A program made the position numbers and the translations under genes. The notes under the pieces are model-generated. The model saw only the letters and a program-made list of their open reading frames with translations. It was not told the origin of the DNA and did no database searches. Below are positions 42,836 through 50,341 of a stretch of 64,000 nucleotides of DNA, piece by piece. Position 1 is the stretch's first letter. Every line of letters begins with the position of its first letter. This DNA comes from SXVE01 sp036388895 (lineage in GTDB: Bacteria > Acidobacteriota > Blastocatellia > Pyrinomonadales > Pyrinomonadaceae): positions 1 to 64,000 of the forward strand of contig DASVQY010000018.1 of assembly GCA_036388895.1 (NCBI GenBank), read 5' to 3'.

Positions 42836-43512
42836 TACTTGTGTTTTATATCAATTGCCAGACGAGCGGGATTTTTAAGCTCTAAAACGCGGAAACGATT
42901 CGGCGATGTAACGCCTAAAACCCATGTCACGTCGGCTTCGAAATCGCACGTTGATTTCAATTCTTTGATAATTTTATGATTCGGCGAGTATTCGCGCTTT
43001 TCAACCGTCGGCTTGCCTTCATCGGTGTGAGCGTTCGCCGGGGTAAACCTGATTTCGAGCCAGCCGTCGCCCGCTAAAGGCACGACATTGCCCGAACCGC
43101 AAGCGCGAATTGGTTTATCAATGTATTCGATGTGATACGAAGGCAGTTCCGCGCCTTCAAACTCAAAAACAACGCGGTCATAATTTCCGTGCTGCGCGGT
43201 TCTCACCGTCTTCAAAAGCGCGGCGGCTTTTATCTCGTTTTTCTTGTCAACGATTCCGGCTGTTCCTTCAAAATCGGCATTATCCGTGCTCGTTTGAACA
43301 TTAGCTGCCGCATTTGAATCGTTGTTTATGGAATTGTTTCTTGAATTGTTTGTCGAACTATTCTGTTGATTTGCGATGGTATTTGCGTTGTTACTTTGAT
43401 TTACTTTCGCGGTGTTCAGATTCGGCGAAGTATTTTCGGTTCGCTGATTTTCGCATCCCGACAACATCAAAGCGCATAAAATCAATGTAAATATACAGTT
43501 TTTTATTTTCAT
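42835..43512 (-). CDS. AMIN-like domain lipoprotein
   Basis: A 225-residue lipoprotein: the signal peptide MKIKNCIFTLILCALMLSGC ends in LSGC (Cys20). A long Asn/Ser/Thr-rich linker (about 21-80) and a C-terminal domain follow, with KTVRTAQHGNYDRVVFEFEG, SYHIEYIDKPIRACGSGNVVPLAG and FRVLELKNPARLAIDIKHK. This arrangement matches AMIN-like domains, which are thought to bind cell-wall material. Translationally coupled to the S51 peptidase gene. Confidence 0.75.
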   Translation of the reverse strand: MKIKNCIFTLILCALMLSGCENQRTENTSPNLNTAKVNQSNNANTIANQQNSSTNNSRNNSINNDSNAAANVQTSTDNADFEGTAGIVDKKNEIKAAALLKTVRTAQHGNYDRVVFEFEGAELPSYHIEYIDKPIRACGSGNVVPLAGDGWLEIRFTPANAHTDEGKPTVEKREYSPNHKIIKELKSTCDFEADVTWVLGVTSPNRFRVLELKNPARLAIDIKHK

Positions 43513-43566
43513 TTTTTCACTTTCATTTTTTGCTTTTATTCTTCGCTCTTTTTTGCTTTTACAAGA

Positions 43567-44199
43567 TTATCTTTCGCGGACGTATTCAACCATTTTTTTC
43601 AGATTTTCGAGCGATTGAACGCCGCTCAGCGCGACTTTTCGATTGGCGACAAACGCCGGAACGCCGCCGAGCCCCATCATTTGCGCCGTTTGCTCGTCTT
43701 CAATGACGCTTTGCTCAAACTCGCGGATTTCGAGAGCGCGGCGCAAAGATTCAAAATCCAAATTCAATTTTGCAGCGAGCGAAACGAGAATTTCTATTTC
43801 GCCGATGTCTTCGCCGCGCTCAAAAAATGCGCGAAAGATTTCGGCATTCATTTCCTCAAAACTTCCAACCGTTCGCGCCCAATGCGCGGCTTCGTGCGCC
43901 AGGCGCGAACGCGGCTGTACGGGCGGAAGTTTCATTGTAATTCCCAGACTCTTTGCCATCGGATAAACCGAACTTTCCCACACGCGATGCAGATACTCGC
44001 CGTCGGGCGGAAGCGTCGGAACCGGTTCTGGACGCAGTTCGAAAGCTCTCCAGATGAATTCAACATCAGTTTCGGCTTTTGCCAATTCATTTACGGCTGG
44101 CTCCGCCAACCAGCAAAACGGTCAGACGTAATCCGAAAATATTTCGATTGTTACTTTTTCAATCATTTTCTCATTCGCATTTTCCTTCGCTTTTTCCAT
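43567..44199 (-). CDS. DsbA/FrnE-family selenoprotein with U-P-F-C active site
   Basis: A 210-residue thioredoxin-fold protein with a helical insertion, of the DsbA/FrnE group. The N-terminus reads IEKVTIEIFSDYV, then TGA (44122-44124), then PFCW. FrnE and DsbA proteins have Cys at that point (IEIWSDVVCPWC), so the TGA occupies the nucleophilic Cys of CxxC. The frame is open on both sides. Downstream features fit the family: the cis-proline loop GGVPAFVANRKVALSGVQSLE and WARTVGSFEEMNAEIFRAFFERGEDIG. A SECIS-like hairpin follows the TGA at once (44096-44114). The ATG at 44199 is chosen because AAAGAGGAA precedes it; Met at 44166 is the alternative. DsbA-like selenoproteins are known from metagenomes. 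A sequencing error of a Cys codon remains possible. Confidence 0.75.
44096..44124 (-). promoter_or_regulatory. Putative bacterial SECIS element after an in-frame UGA
   Basis: Right after the UGA (44122-44124) the minus strand has GCUGG (44110-44114) and CCAGC (44096-44100) around a 9-nt loop. An alternative inner stem UGGC/GCCA (44105-44108 with 44098-44101) has a GGA loop. In the second fold the apical loop begins 17 nt after the UGA and starts with G, as bacterial SECIS elements require. Confidence 0.55.
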
Positions 44200-44220
44200 A
44201 TTTTCCTCTTTCCCTTTTGT

Positions 44221-44946
44221 CTAACTGTTCTCGATTATTTCCTTGAATTTTAGCGCATCTTCCATCATATGGATATTATTAAAGAAAATGTAAGCGAGTT
44301 TGTTTTTCGGCATCATCGTCGCAAGCTCTTCCAACTCATCATCTTCATATTTGTATCGCCAGCCGCTGCGCCCGTGCAGACGGTAATAACATTTGTTCGG
44401 AGTAACGGTAATTCTGTTAAACGGATCAACGACGTGCCACAAGTCGAACTCGTCGCATAATTCCTTGATTATTGTATCGCTCCAAAGCTCGCCGCGCGGT
44501 TCCCAGGCGAAATTTAATTTGCCGCGTTTTACACCGGAGAAAAATTTTCTTAAGTTTTCGATATTTTCTGCATACGGTTTAAAGCTCGCCGGACATTGAA
44601 ACAATATCGTTTTCGCTTTTAACGCTTCGGCGCACGCCCAAGTTGTTTCCCAAGCTTCTTTGACGATTGCAGTCGGTTTGAAATATCCGGTTTCCTGCTT
44701 TTCAATTTCGGTCAACGATTTTTTTAAGCGTTTGTACGTCGGACTTTTCGCTTCGTGCGTGATTAACTGCCACGCTTTGATGGCAAATTCAAAATCGGCG
44801 GGCATTTCAGCGCGCCAGCGTTCCAAGGTTTTAATCTGTGGCGGCTGATAGAAAGTGTGTTGAATTTCGACACACGAAAGAATCTCGGCGTATTTAGTTT
44901 TATTCGAGCGAAAGCCCGACGTGCCGATTTTTATTTTACTTTTCAT
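44221..44946 (-). CDS. DUF72 domain-containing protein
   Basis: A 241-residue protein of the DUF72 TIM-barrel family. It starts KSKIKIGTSGF, the typical opening, and contains AEILSCVEIQHTFYQPPQIKTLERW, FEFAIKAWQLITHEAKSP, and LNFAWEPRGELW, with YYRLHGRSGW near the C-terminus. The catalytic function of the family is not known. An ATG at 44961 is a possible alternative start. The downstream selenoprotein gene begins 22 bp after its stop, in the same direction. Confidence 0.85.
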   Translation of the reverse strand: MKSKIKIGTSGFRSNKTKYAEILSCVEIQHTFYQPPQIKTLERWRAEMPADFEFAIKAWQLITHEAKSPTYKRLKKSLTEIEKQETGYFKPTAIVKEAWETTWACAEALKAKTILFQCPASFKPYAENIENLRKFFSGVKRGKLNFAWEPRGELWSDTIIKELCDEFDLWHVVDPFNRITVTPNKCYYRLHGRSGWRYKYEDDELEELATMMPKNKLAYIFFNNIHMMEDALKFKEIIENS

Positions 44947-45114
44947 AATCTTTTTTATCATTCTCCGGCAAACAACATTTTTGGAAATCGCTGACGAAAA
45001 CAAAACTCTACAATCATAATATTTTCGCCGAAAGCGCGTAAGCGAACCGGATATAAATTAAAGAAATCAACGGCTTTTATACTGAAAATTCGACTGTTTT
45101 GCTAAGATAATTTT

Positions 45115-45744
45115 ATGCAAAACCGAATCCGCGTTTTATTAATCGAAGCGCAAACTATAACGCGCATCGGCATAAAAACCATTCTCGCCTCGCAAAACGA
45201 TTTTGAAATCATCGGCGAAGCCGATTCGGGCGCGGAGGGTTTCGAGCTTTTCAGACAATTAAAACCGGACGTGACAATTTTAAGCCTTCGTTTGCCGGAC
45301 TCGTGCGCGATTGACGTTCTAGCCGATTATTTCGCCGAAAACGAGCGAGCGAAAATCATCGTTTTAGCCGAACACGCCGGCGACGCCGAAATCAGCAAAT
45401 CTTTGAAAAAAGGCGCGCTCGGTTACATTTGCAAAGACGTAAGCGAGAACGATTTAATTGCAGCGGTGCGAGCGGTTGCTGCGGGCAAACGATACATTCC
45501 GACGGAGATTGCCGGAATTTTAAGTGAAAATCTCGGTCAGGAAGAATTAACGCCCGCCGAACAAAAAATTTTGCAGGCAATTGTCGGCGGAAAATCGAAC
45601 AAAGAAATCGCCTTCGAGTCGGACGTTTCGGAAAACACGGTCAAAACTCACGTTAAAAACATTTTCGACAAGCTCGGCGTGTCCGACCGAACTTCCGCCG
45701 CGACTTTAGCGATAAAACGAGGACTTGTTAGAATTGACGTATGA
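45115..45744 (+). CDS. Atypical NarL/LuxR-family response regulator
   Basis: A 209-residue protein. The receiver-like domain spans about 1-120, and the LuxR helix-turn-helix spans about 142-205 (LTPAEQKILQAIVGGKSNKEIAFESDVSENTVKTHVKNIFDKLGVSDRTSAA). The phosphoacceptor Asp is replaced by Ser57 (KPDVTILSLRLPD), and the acidic pair near the N-terminus is EA (Glu11, Ala12). The conserved lysine at about 105 (GYICKD) remains. It therefore probably does not work by ordinary phosphorylation. The O-methyltransferase gene overlaps it by 4 bp (ATGA). Confidence 0.85.
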   Translation: MQNRIRVLLIEAQTITRIGIKTILASQNDFEIIGEADSGAEGFELFRQLKPDVTILSLRLPDSCAIDVLADYFAENERAKIIVLAEHAGDAEISKSLKKGALGYICKDVSENDLIAAVRAVAAGKRYIPTEIAGILSENLGQEELTPAEQKILQAIVGGKSNKEIAFESDVSENTVKTHVKNIFDKLGVSDRTSAATLAIKRGLVRIDV

Positions 45745-46385
45745 ACGAGAACTTAATCAAATACGCCGAAAATCACACTTCCGAGGAAAGCGAGACTTTG
45801 CGGGAGATCGCTCATCTCTGCTACGAAGAGCGTCCTGATTCGAGTATGCTTTCGGGCTTTTATCAAGGACGCATTCTGAGCCTTTTATCGAAAATGATTC
45901 AGCCAAAAGTCGTTTTGGAAATCGGAACCTATCTAGGTTATTCGGCGCTTTGTTTCGCCGAAGGTTTGGCGGCGGGCGGAAAGGTTATCACTTTGGACGT
46001 AAACGCTGAAACGCAGGCTTTTGCTAAATCTTCTGCCGAGAAAAGCGGTTATTCTGACCGAATCGAATTTCGATTAGGCGGCGCGGCGGAGATTATTCCC
46101 GAATTAAACGAAACTTTCGATTTAGTTTTTATTGATGCCGATAAAGAGAACTACTCAAATTATTATCGCTTAGTATTCGACAAACTTCGCGTCGGAGGCT
46201 TCATAATCGCCGATAATGTTTTATGGAGCGGCAAAGTTTTGCAGGCGGATAACGGCGAAGAAGCCGAACCAAGCACGCGCGCTCTGCACGAATTCAACAA
46301 AATGGTTTTGAGCGACGAACGAGTGATGAATGTCCTTTTGCCCGTTCGCGACGGCTTAATGATTGTCAGGAAAGAAATGGATTAG
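45741..46385 (+). CDS. SAM-dependent O-methyltransferase (catechol type)
   Basis: A 214-residue enzyme of the Methyltransf_3 family. It has VVLEIGTYLGYSALCFAEGL (SAM motif I), VITLDVNAET, FDLVFIDADKENYSNYYRLVFDKLRVGGFIIADNVLWSGKV and the C-terminal LPVRDGLMIVRKE. The FIDADK motif supplies a metal-binding acid. Its ATG overlaps the stop of the response regulator by 4 bp, so the two are coupled. The substrate is unknown; a catechol or caffeoyl-CoA analogue is plausible. Confidence 0.88.
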   Translation: MNENLIKYAENHTSEESETLREIAHLCYEERPDSSMLSGFYQGRILSLLSKMIQPKVVLEIGTYLGYSALCFAEGLAAGGKVITLDVNAETQAFAKSSAEKSGYSDRIEFRLGGAAEIIPELNETFDLVFIDADKENYSNYYRLVFDKLRVGGFIIADNVLWSGKVLQADNGEEAEPSTRALHEFNKMVLSDERVMNVLLPVRDGLMIVRKEMD

Positions 46386-46525
46386 CCACGAACAAATACG
46401 AAAAAACACAAAAGATTGAAAACGCGCTTACGGATTTTCATAATGAGGAATCATTCTTGTTATTTTTATTAATGTGTTTGTATGACTTATCGTTATTCTT
46501 CTTTTTCTTGTGTTTGTTCGTGGCT
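46384..46525. repeat. Intergenic inverted word-repeat (CACGAACAAA family)
   Basis: AGCCACGAACA (46384-46394) pairs with TGTTCGTGGCT (46515-46525). The words ATACGAAAAAACACAAAA follow the left arm and CTTGTGTTTG precedes the right arm. The left arm overlaps the TAG stop of the O-methyltransferase gene. Confidence 0.8.
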
Positions 46526-46631
46526 TATATCACCCGAATTGATGAGAAAACCTTCACCGCGATTGATGATTACAGCGCGGCTTTTTTCTTGTAATCTTTA
46601 AATATCGAAAGAACATTGGAGGAAAAAGAAA

Positions 46632-47330
46632 GTGATTAAAATCCGACGAAGCGAAGACAGAGGAAAAGCAAATTACGGCTGGCTCGATACGAATTACACG
46701 TTTTCATTCAGCAATTATTACGATCCGCGATTTATGGGATTTCGCGCTTTGAGAGTGATAAACGAAGACTTTATCGAATCTAATCAAGGATTTCCGACGC
46801 ACGGGCACCGCGATATGGAAATTTTGACTTACGTCATAAAAGGCGAGCTTTCGCACCGCGATTCGATGGGCAACGGCGAGACGGTTCGCCCGCATGAAGT
46901 TCAGAGAATGACCGCGGGAACCGGCGTTTTCCACAGCGAATACAGTTCGCCGACCGACGAAACGCATCTTTTACAGATTTGGATTCTGCCCGAAGAAGAA
47001 AATCTGACGCCCGGCTACGAACAGAAATATTTTGCGCCCGAAGAAAAACAAGGAAAATTGAAATTGGTCGCCTCGCGCGGCGGCGATGACAATTCAGTGA
47101 CGATTCATCAGGACGTGCGGCTTTACGCTTCGATTTTGCGCCGCGATGAAGAAGTTTCGCACGCGCTCGCGGAAGACAGACACGCGTGGATTCAAATTAT
47201 CAAAGGCGCGGTTGATCTGAACGGCGAAACATTGAATCGAGGCGACGGAGCCGCGATCAGCAACGAAGCCGTTTTGAAAATCAAATCGCTGGCTGACGAA
47301 ACCGAATTTTTACTGTTTGATTTAAACTGA
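46632..47330 (+). CDS. Pirin family protein (YhhW-like)
   Basis: A 232-residue bicupin. The N-terminal cupin shows the iron-binding HGHRDMEILTYVIKGELSHRDSMGN and the segment VQRMTAGTGVFHSEYSSP with its His. The GTG start has GGAGGAAAAAG upstream. Homologues (YhhW) have quercetin 2,3-dioxygenase activity in vitro, but their physiological role is uncertain. No clear operon. Confidence 0.88.
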   Translation: MIKIRRSEDRGKANYGWLDTNYTFSFSNYYDPRFMGFRALRVINEDFIESNQGFPTHGHRDMEILTYVIKGELSHRDSMGNGETVRPHEVQRMTAGTGVFHSEYSSPTDETHLLQIWILPEEENLTPGYEQKYFAPEEKQGKLKLVASRGGDDNSVTIHQDVRLYASILRRDEEVSHALAEDRHAWIQIIKGAVDLNGETLNRGDGAAISNEAVLKIKSLADETEFLLFDLN

Positions 47331-47351
47331 ATTTAAATTAAACGAAAAATT

Positions 47352-47433
47352 AACCACAGAAAGACACGGATAGACGCGGATGGAAATTGGTATTAACTCC
47401 GAGAACCGCGTGAATTTGTGTTCATCTGTGGTT
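47352..47433. repeat. Intergenic inverted word-repeat (CACAGA-AGACACGGATAG family)
   Basis: AACCACAGA (47352-47360) pairs with TCTGTGGTT (47425-47433). The left array continues AAGACACGGATAGACGCGGATGG, and the right array includes TTTGTGTTCATC. It is the same word family as 13338-13440 and 28017-28046. It separates pirin from the NUDIX-MBL gene. Confidence 0.75.
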
Positions 47434-47463
47434 TCATTTTTTAAATGCACGTAAAATAAAATC

Positions 47464-49029
47464 GTGAATCAAAAAATCGCAGTTCCGAAAGACGCGGCAG
47501 CCGTTATTTTATTAAAAGACGAAAAGGTTTTGTGGGCGCGGCGCAATCCCGAAGTTAAATTCCTCGGCGGCTGGCACGCTTTTCCGGGCGGAAAAGTCGA
47601 AGCGTCCGACGACGAAACGAGCGTGAAAAACTGCGAAGATAAAGAGCTGGAAAAATTCATCGTCGCGGCGGTGCGCGAAACTTTTGAAGAAGTCGGCATT
47701 CTACTGGTCAGAAACGGCGATAAGCTGACGAAAGGACAGCGCGCGTCGCTGCACGACGATTTGATTTCGGGCAGAAACACTTTGGCGGAAATTCTCGCTG
47801 ACTGGAATTTGTGGATTGACGCCGAGGATTTTTTTTACACGGGTTTTTGGACAACGCCGCAATTTTCGCCCGTCAGATTTAAAACCAGGTTTTTTCTTGC
47901 CGTTTGCCCGCCGAAACAGGAACCTTACGCCGCGATTTCGGAATTGCAAACGCCGGAATTCATCGCGCCGCAGAATGCTCTGAAACGCTGGACGAATTCG
48001 GAAGTTTTGATTTCTCCGCCGGTTTTAATTTCGCTTCAAACTCTAGCCGCAAAAGAAATAAAGGAAAATTTAAACGCTGATTCGGATGAATCTGCACAGA
48101 GAAAATCCGAAATTGATTCTAAAAATCAAAGATTAAAAAACGTTTCGCAGATTCTTCTCCAAAAATCTCGAAAATTTGACGGAAATATAGATTACATCGA
48201 GCTTAATTCGCGCATTATCTGTCTTCCGCTCAAAACCGAAACGCTTCCACCGGCGACGCATACGAATTGTTTTATCGTCGGGCGAAAGAAATTTGTTGTA
48301 ATTGACGCCGCGGCGCGAGATGAAAACGAACAAAACAAATTCCTCGCTCTCGTTGACGAACTGATAAAAAACGGCGGCGTTTGCCGCGAAATCATCGTTT
48401 CGCATCATCACCGCGATCACATCGGCGGCGAAAGAAATTTGCGAAAATATTTATCGGAAAAATATGATATGCGCGTCCCCGTTTCGGCGCATTATTCGAC
48501 ATTAAAAAGCGCGGGCGACATTAAATTCGAAGATTTCGACAAAACTTTAAGCGACGGCGATTGTTTCATTCTGTCGGACGAAAACGGCGAAGAATTCAAG
48601 CTCGAAGTTTTGCACGCGCCCGGTCACGCTCGCGGGCATTTGTGTTTTTACGATCAGGAGAAAGGTTTTCTGCTTTCATCGGATAATGTGGTCGGAAACG
48701 GAACCGTCGTAATTGCGCCGCCCGAAGGCAATATGTCTGATTATTTGAAATCGCTCGAGAGAATGCGAAATCTGCCGAATCTGCGTTTTTTGTGCGGCTC
48801 GCACGGCGCGGCGGTTTTCGATGCTCGCGGAAAAATCAAAGAATACATCGCGCACCGTCTGGAAAGAGAAAAACAAGTTCTCGAGGCGTTAAAAAGCGGT
48901 GCGAAAACGCCTGCGGAAATCGTCGCGCGCGTCTATCCTGATTTGTCGAGCGAACTTTTCATTCCAGCTGAAAAAACCGTTTCCGCGCATCTTGAAAAAC
49001 TCGCGGACGAGGGTAATTTGCGGGAATAA
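47464..49029 (+). CDS. NUDIX hydrolase fused to metallo-beta-lactamase fold
   Basis: A 521-residue fusion. The N-terminal NUDIX domain (about 8-165) has PGGKVE (41-46) and a Nudix helix RETFEEVG (71-78), with an insertion between them. The C-terminal MBL domain (about 225-430) has HxHxDH at His314-His319 (SHHHRDHIGG), then PGHARGHLCFYDQEKGFLLSSDNV, and a C-terminal winged-helix (AEKTVSAHLEKLADEGNLRE). The second half resembles LACTB2-like nucleases. It starts with GTG and lacks a clear Shine-Dalgarno. A single chain that hydrolyses a nucleotide-linked compound and a thioester or RNA is possible; the substrate is unknown. Confidence 0.85.
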   Translation: MNQKIAVPKDAAAVILLKDEKVLWARRNPEVKFLGGWHAFPGGKVEASDDETSVKNCEDKELEKFIVAAVRETFEEVGILLVRNGDKLTKGQRASLHDDLISGRNTLAEILADWNLWIDAEDFFYTGFWTTPQFSPVRFKTRFFLAVCPPKQEPYAAISELQTPEFIAPQNALKRWTNSEVLISPPVLISLQTLAAKEIKENLNADSDESAQRKSEIDSKNQRLKNVSQILLQKSRKFDGNIDYIELNSRIICLPLKTETLPPATHTNCFIVGRKKFVVIDAAARDENEQNKFLALVDELIKNGGVCREIIVSHHHRDHIGGERNLRKYLSEKYDMRVPVSAHYSTLKSAGDIKFEDFDKTLSDGDCFILSDENGEEFKLEVLHAPGHARGHLCFYDQEKGFLLSSDNVVGNGTVVIAPPEGNMSDYLKSLERMRNLPNLRFLCGSHGAAVFDARGKIKEYIAHRLEREKQVLEALKSGAKTPAEIVARVYPDLSSELFIPAEKTVSAHLEKLADEGNLRE

Positions 49030-49193
49030 CAAGGGTTTATTTTGCTAAAATCAAATTTATAAACGTTTACGCTGAAGCCGAGCTGAAGTGCGTATTTATC
49101 AACTGCGGGTTAATGCTTCCGACGAAATTTAAATTCGAGTTAGCTCGCTTCGGATTCGTGTTCGACAGGCGTATTCCGAGGGTTGTTTTAGAT

Positions 49194-49616
49194 ATGATTT
49201 CGATTCGTCCAGCCGCTGAGAATGATTTTGCCGATCTTTGCTCGATTGATCTTATCGCGCGGCGTGAAAATGAACGATGGGAATTTATACGCCGGGAAAT
49301 CGTTTTCGGCAATTGCTTCGTTGCCGTCATGAACGAAACGGTTATTGGATACGGCATATTAAATTACACTTTTTATTACAACGGCTGTATTGATATGCTT
49401 TATATTGACTCCGATTACCGGCGCATCGGCGCGGGCGCGGCTTTGCTGCAGCATTTGGAGTCGCTTTGCCAAACTCCGAAATTGTTTACTTCAACCAACC
49501 TTTCCAACTTGTCGATGCAATCGTTACTGGCAAAAATGAATTACGTTTTGAGCGGAGTGATTCATAATCTCGACGAAAACGACCCGGAGATCGTGTATTT
49601 TAAGCGACTTCGTTGA
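49194..49616 (+). CDS. GNAT family acetyltransferase
   Basis: A 140-residue acetyltransferase from the ATG at 49194 (MISIRPAAENDFADLC); the frame is open 27 codons further upstream. The fold signature is IDMLYIDSDYRRIGAGAALLQHLESLC, and NLSNLSMQSLLAKMNYVLSGVIHNLDENDPEIVYFKR at the end. The substrate is unknown. It is alone between the NUDIX-MBL gene and the sensor pair. Confidence 0.75.
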   Translation: MISIRPAAENDFADLCSIDLIARRENERWEFIRREIVFGNCFVAVMNETVIGYGILNYTFYYNGCIDMLYIDSDYRRIGAGAALLQHLESLCQTPKLFTSTNLSNLSMQSLLAKMNYVLSGVIHNLDENDPEIVYFKRLR

Positions 49617-49789
49617 ACGAAAATTCGCCCGAACGTTTTTTGAATAAGGCGAGTGATGTTCGCGCTGCGCATCGAACGATTTTTTTATCTCAAACGAATT
49701 ATTTTCTTCTTGTCGAACGCCCGCAAAAAAAATACAATTGAATGCGGCTTTTTCGCATTCTTTTTCGCATTTCTCAGTAAGGGATTTTT

Positions 49790-50338
49790 ATGATGGAAAA
49801 TTTAGCAAATGATGAACCGGCAGGTTTTCAAAATCTGCCGGTTGCGCTTGAAAGAGATATTTTTCTGCGAACGCTGATTCGCGAATTGTCGGGAACGCTG
49901 CAAGATGTCGTCGGACTCGACGAAGCCGCCGGATTTATCAGCGTCGTCGGTCAGAACATCGGCAATCAGATCAACGACCAGTACCGCAACGCTTTGCAGG
50001 TTAAAAATCTCGACCGAGGGCAAGTCGCGCAAGTTCTGGTTGATTTGAAACGTCGCATCAAAGGCGATTTTTATATCGTCGAGGAAACGGACGAGAAAAT
50101 TGTTCTGCACAATCGCGTCTGTCCGTTTGAAGATAAGGTTTTGGGTCGTCCGGCGATGTGTATGATGACCTCGAATGTTTTCGGGCTGATTGTGGCGGAA
50201 AACCTCGGTTATTCAAAGATCGAGTTGAACGAAACGATTGCCCGGGGCGATGCCAGATGCGTTGTGACGGTTTATCTGACTCCGCACGGTGAGGCGGAAG
50301 ACGCCGACGGCAGAGAATATTTCAAAGGAGGCGATTAA
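49790..50338 (+). CDS. MetOD1/V4R-like cysteine-containing sensor protein
   Basis: A 182-residue protein resembling methanogen output domain 1 and V4R-like ligand sensors. The core has NRVCPFEDKVLGRPAMCMMTSNVFGLIVAENLGYSKIELNETIARGDARCVVTVYL, with Cys111, Cys124 and Cys157. The Cys111-X12-Cys124 spacing resembles metal- or cluster-binding regulatory proteins. A ribosome binding site AAGGGA is upstream. The next frame, a hybrid kinase, follows in the same frame after a single TAA, so it is probably the sensory partner of that kinase. Confidence 0.6.
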   Translation: MMENLANDEPAGFQNLPVALERDIFLRTLIRELSGTLQDVVGLDEAAGFISVVGQNIGNQINDQYRNALQVKNLDRGQVAQVLVDLKRRIKGDFYIVEETDEKIVLHNRVCPFEDKVLGRPAMCMMTSNVFGLIVAENLGYSKIELNETIARGDARCVVTVYLTPHGEAEDADGREYFKGGD

Positions 50339-50341
50339 AAG

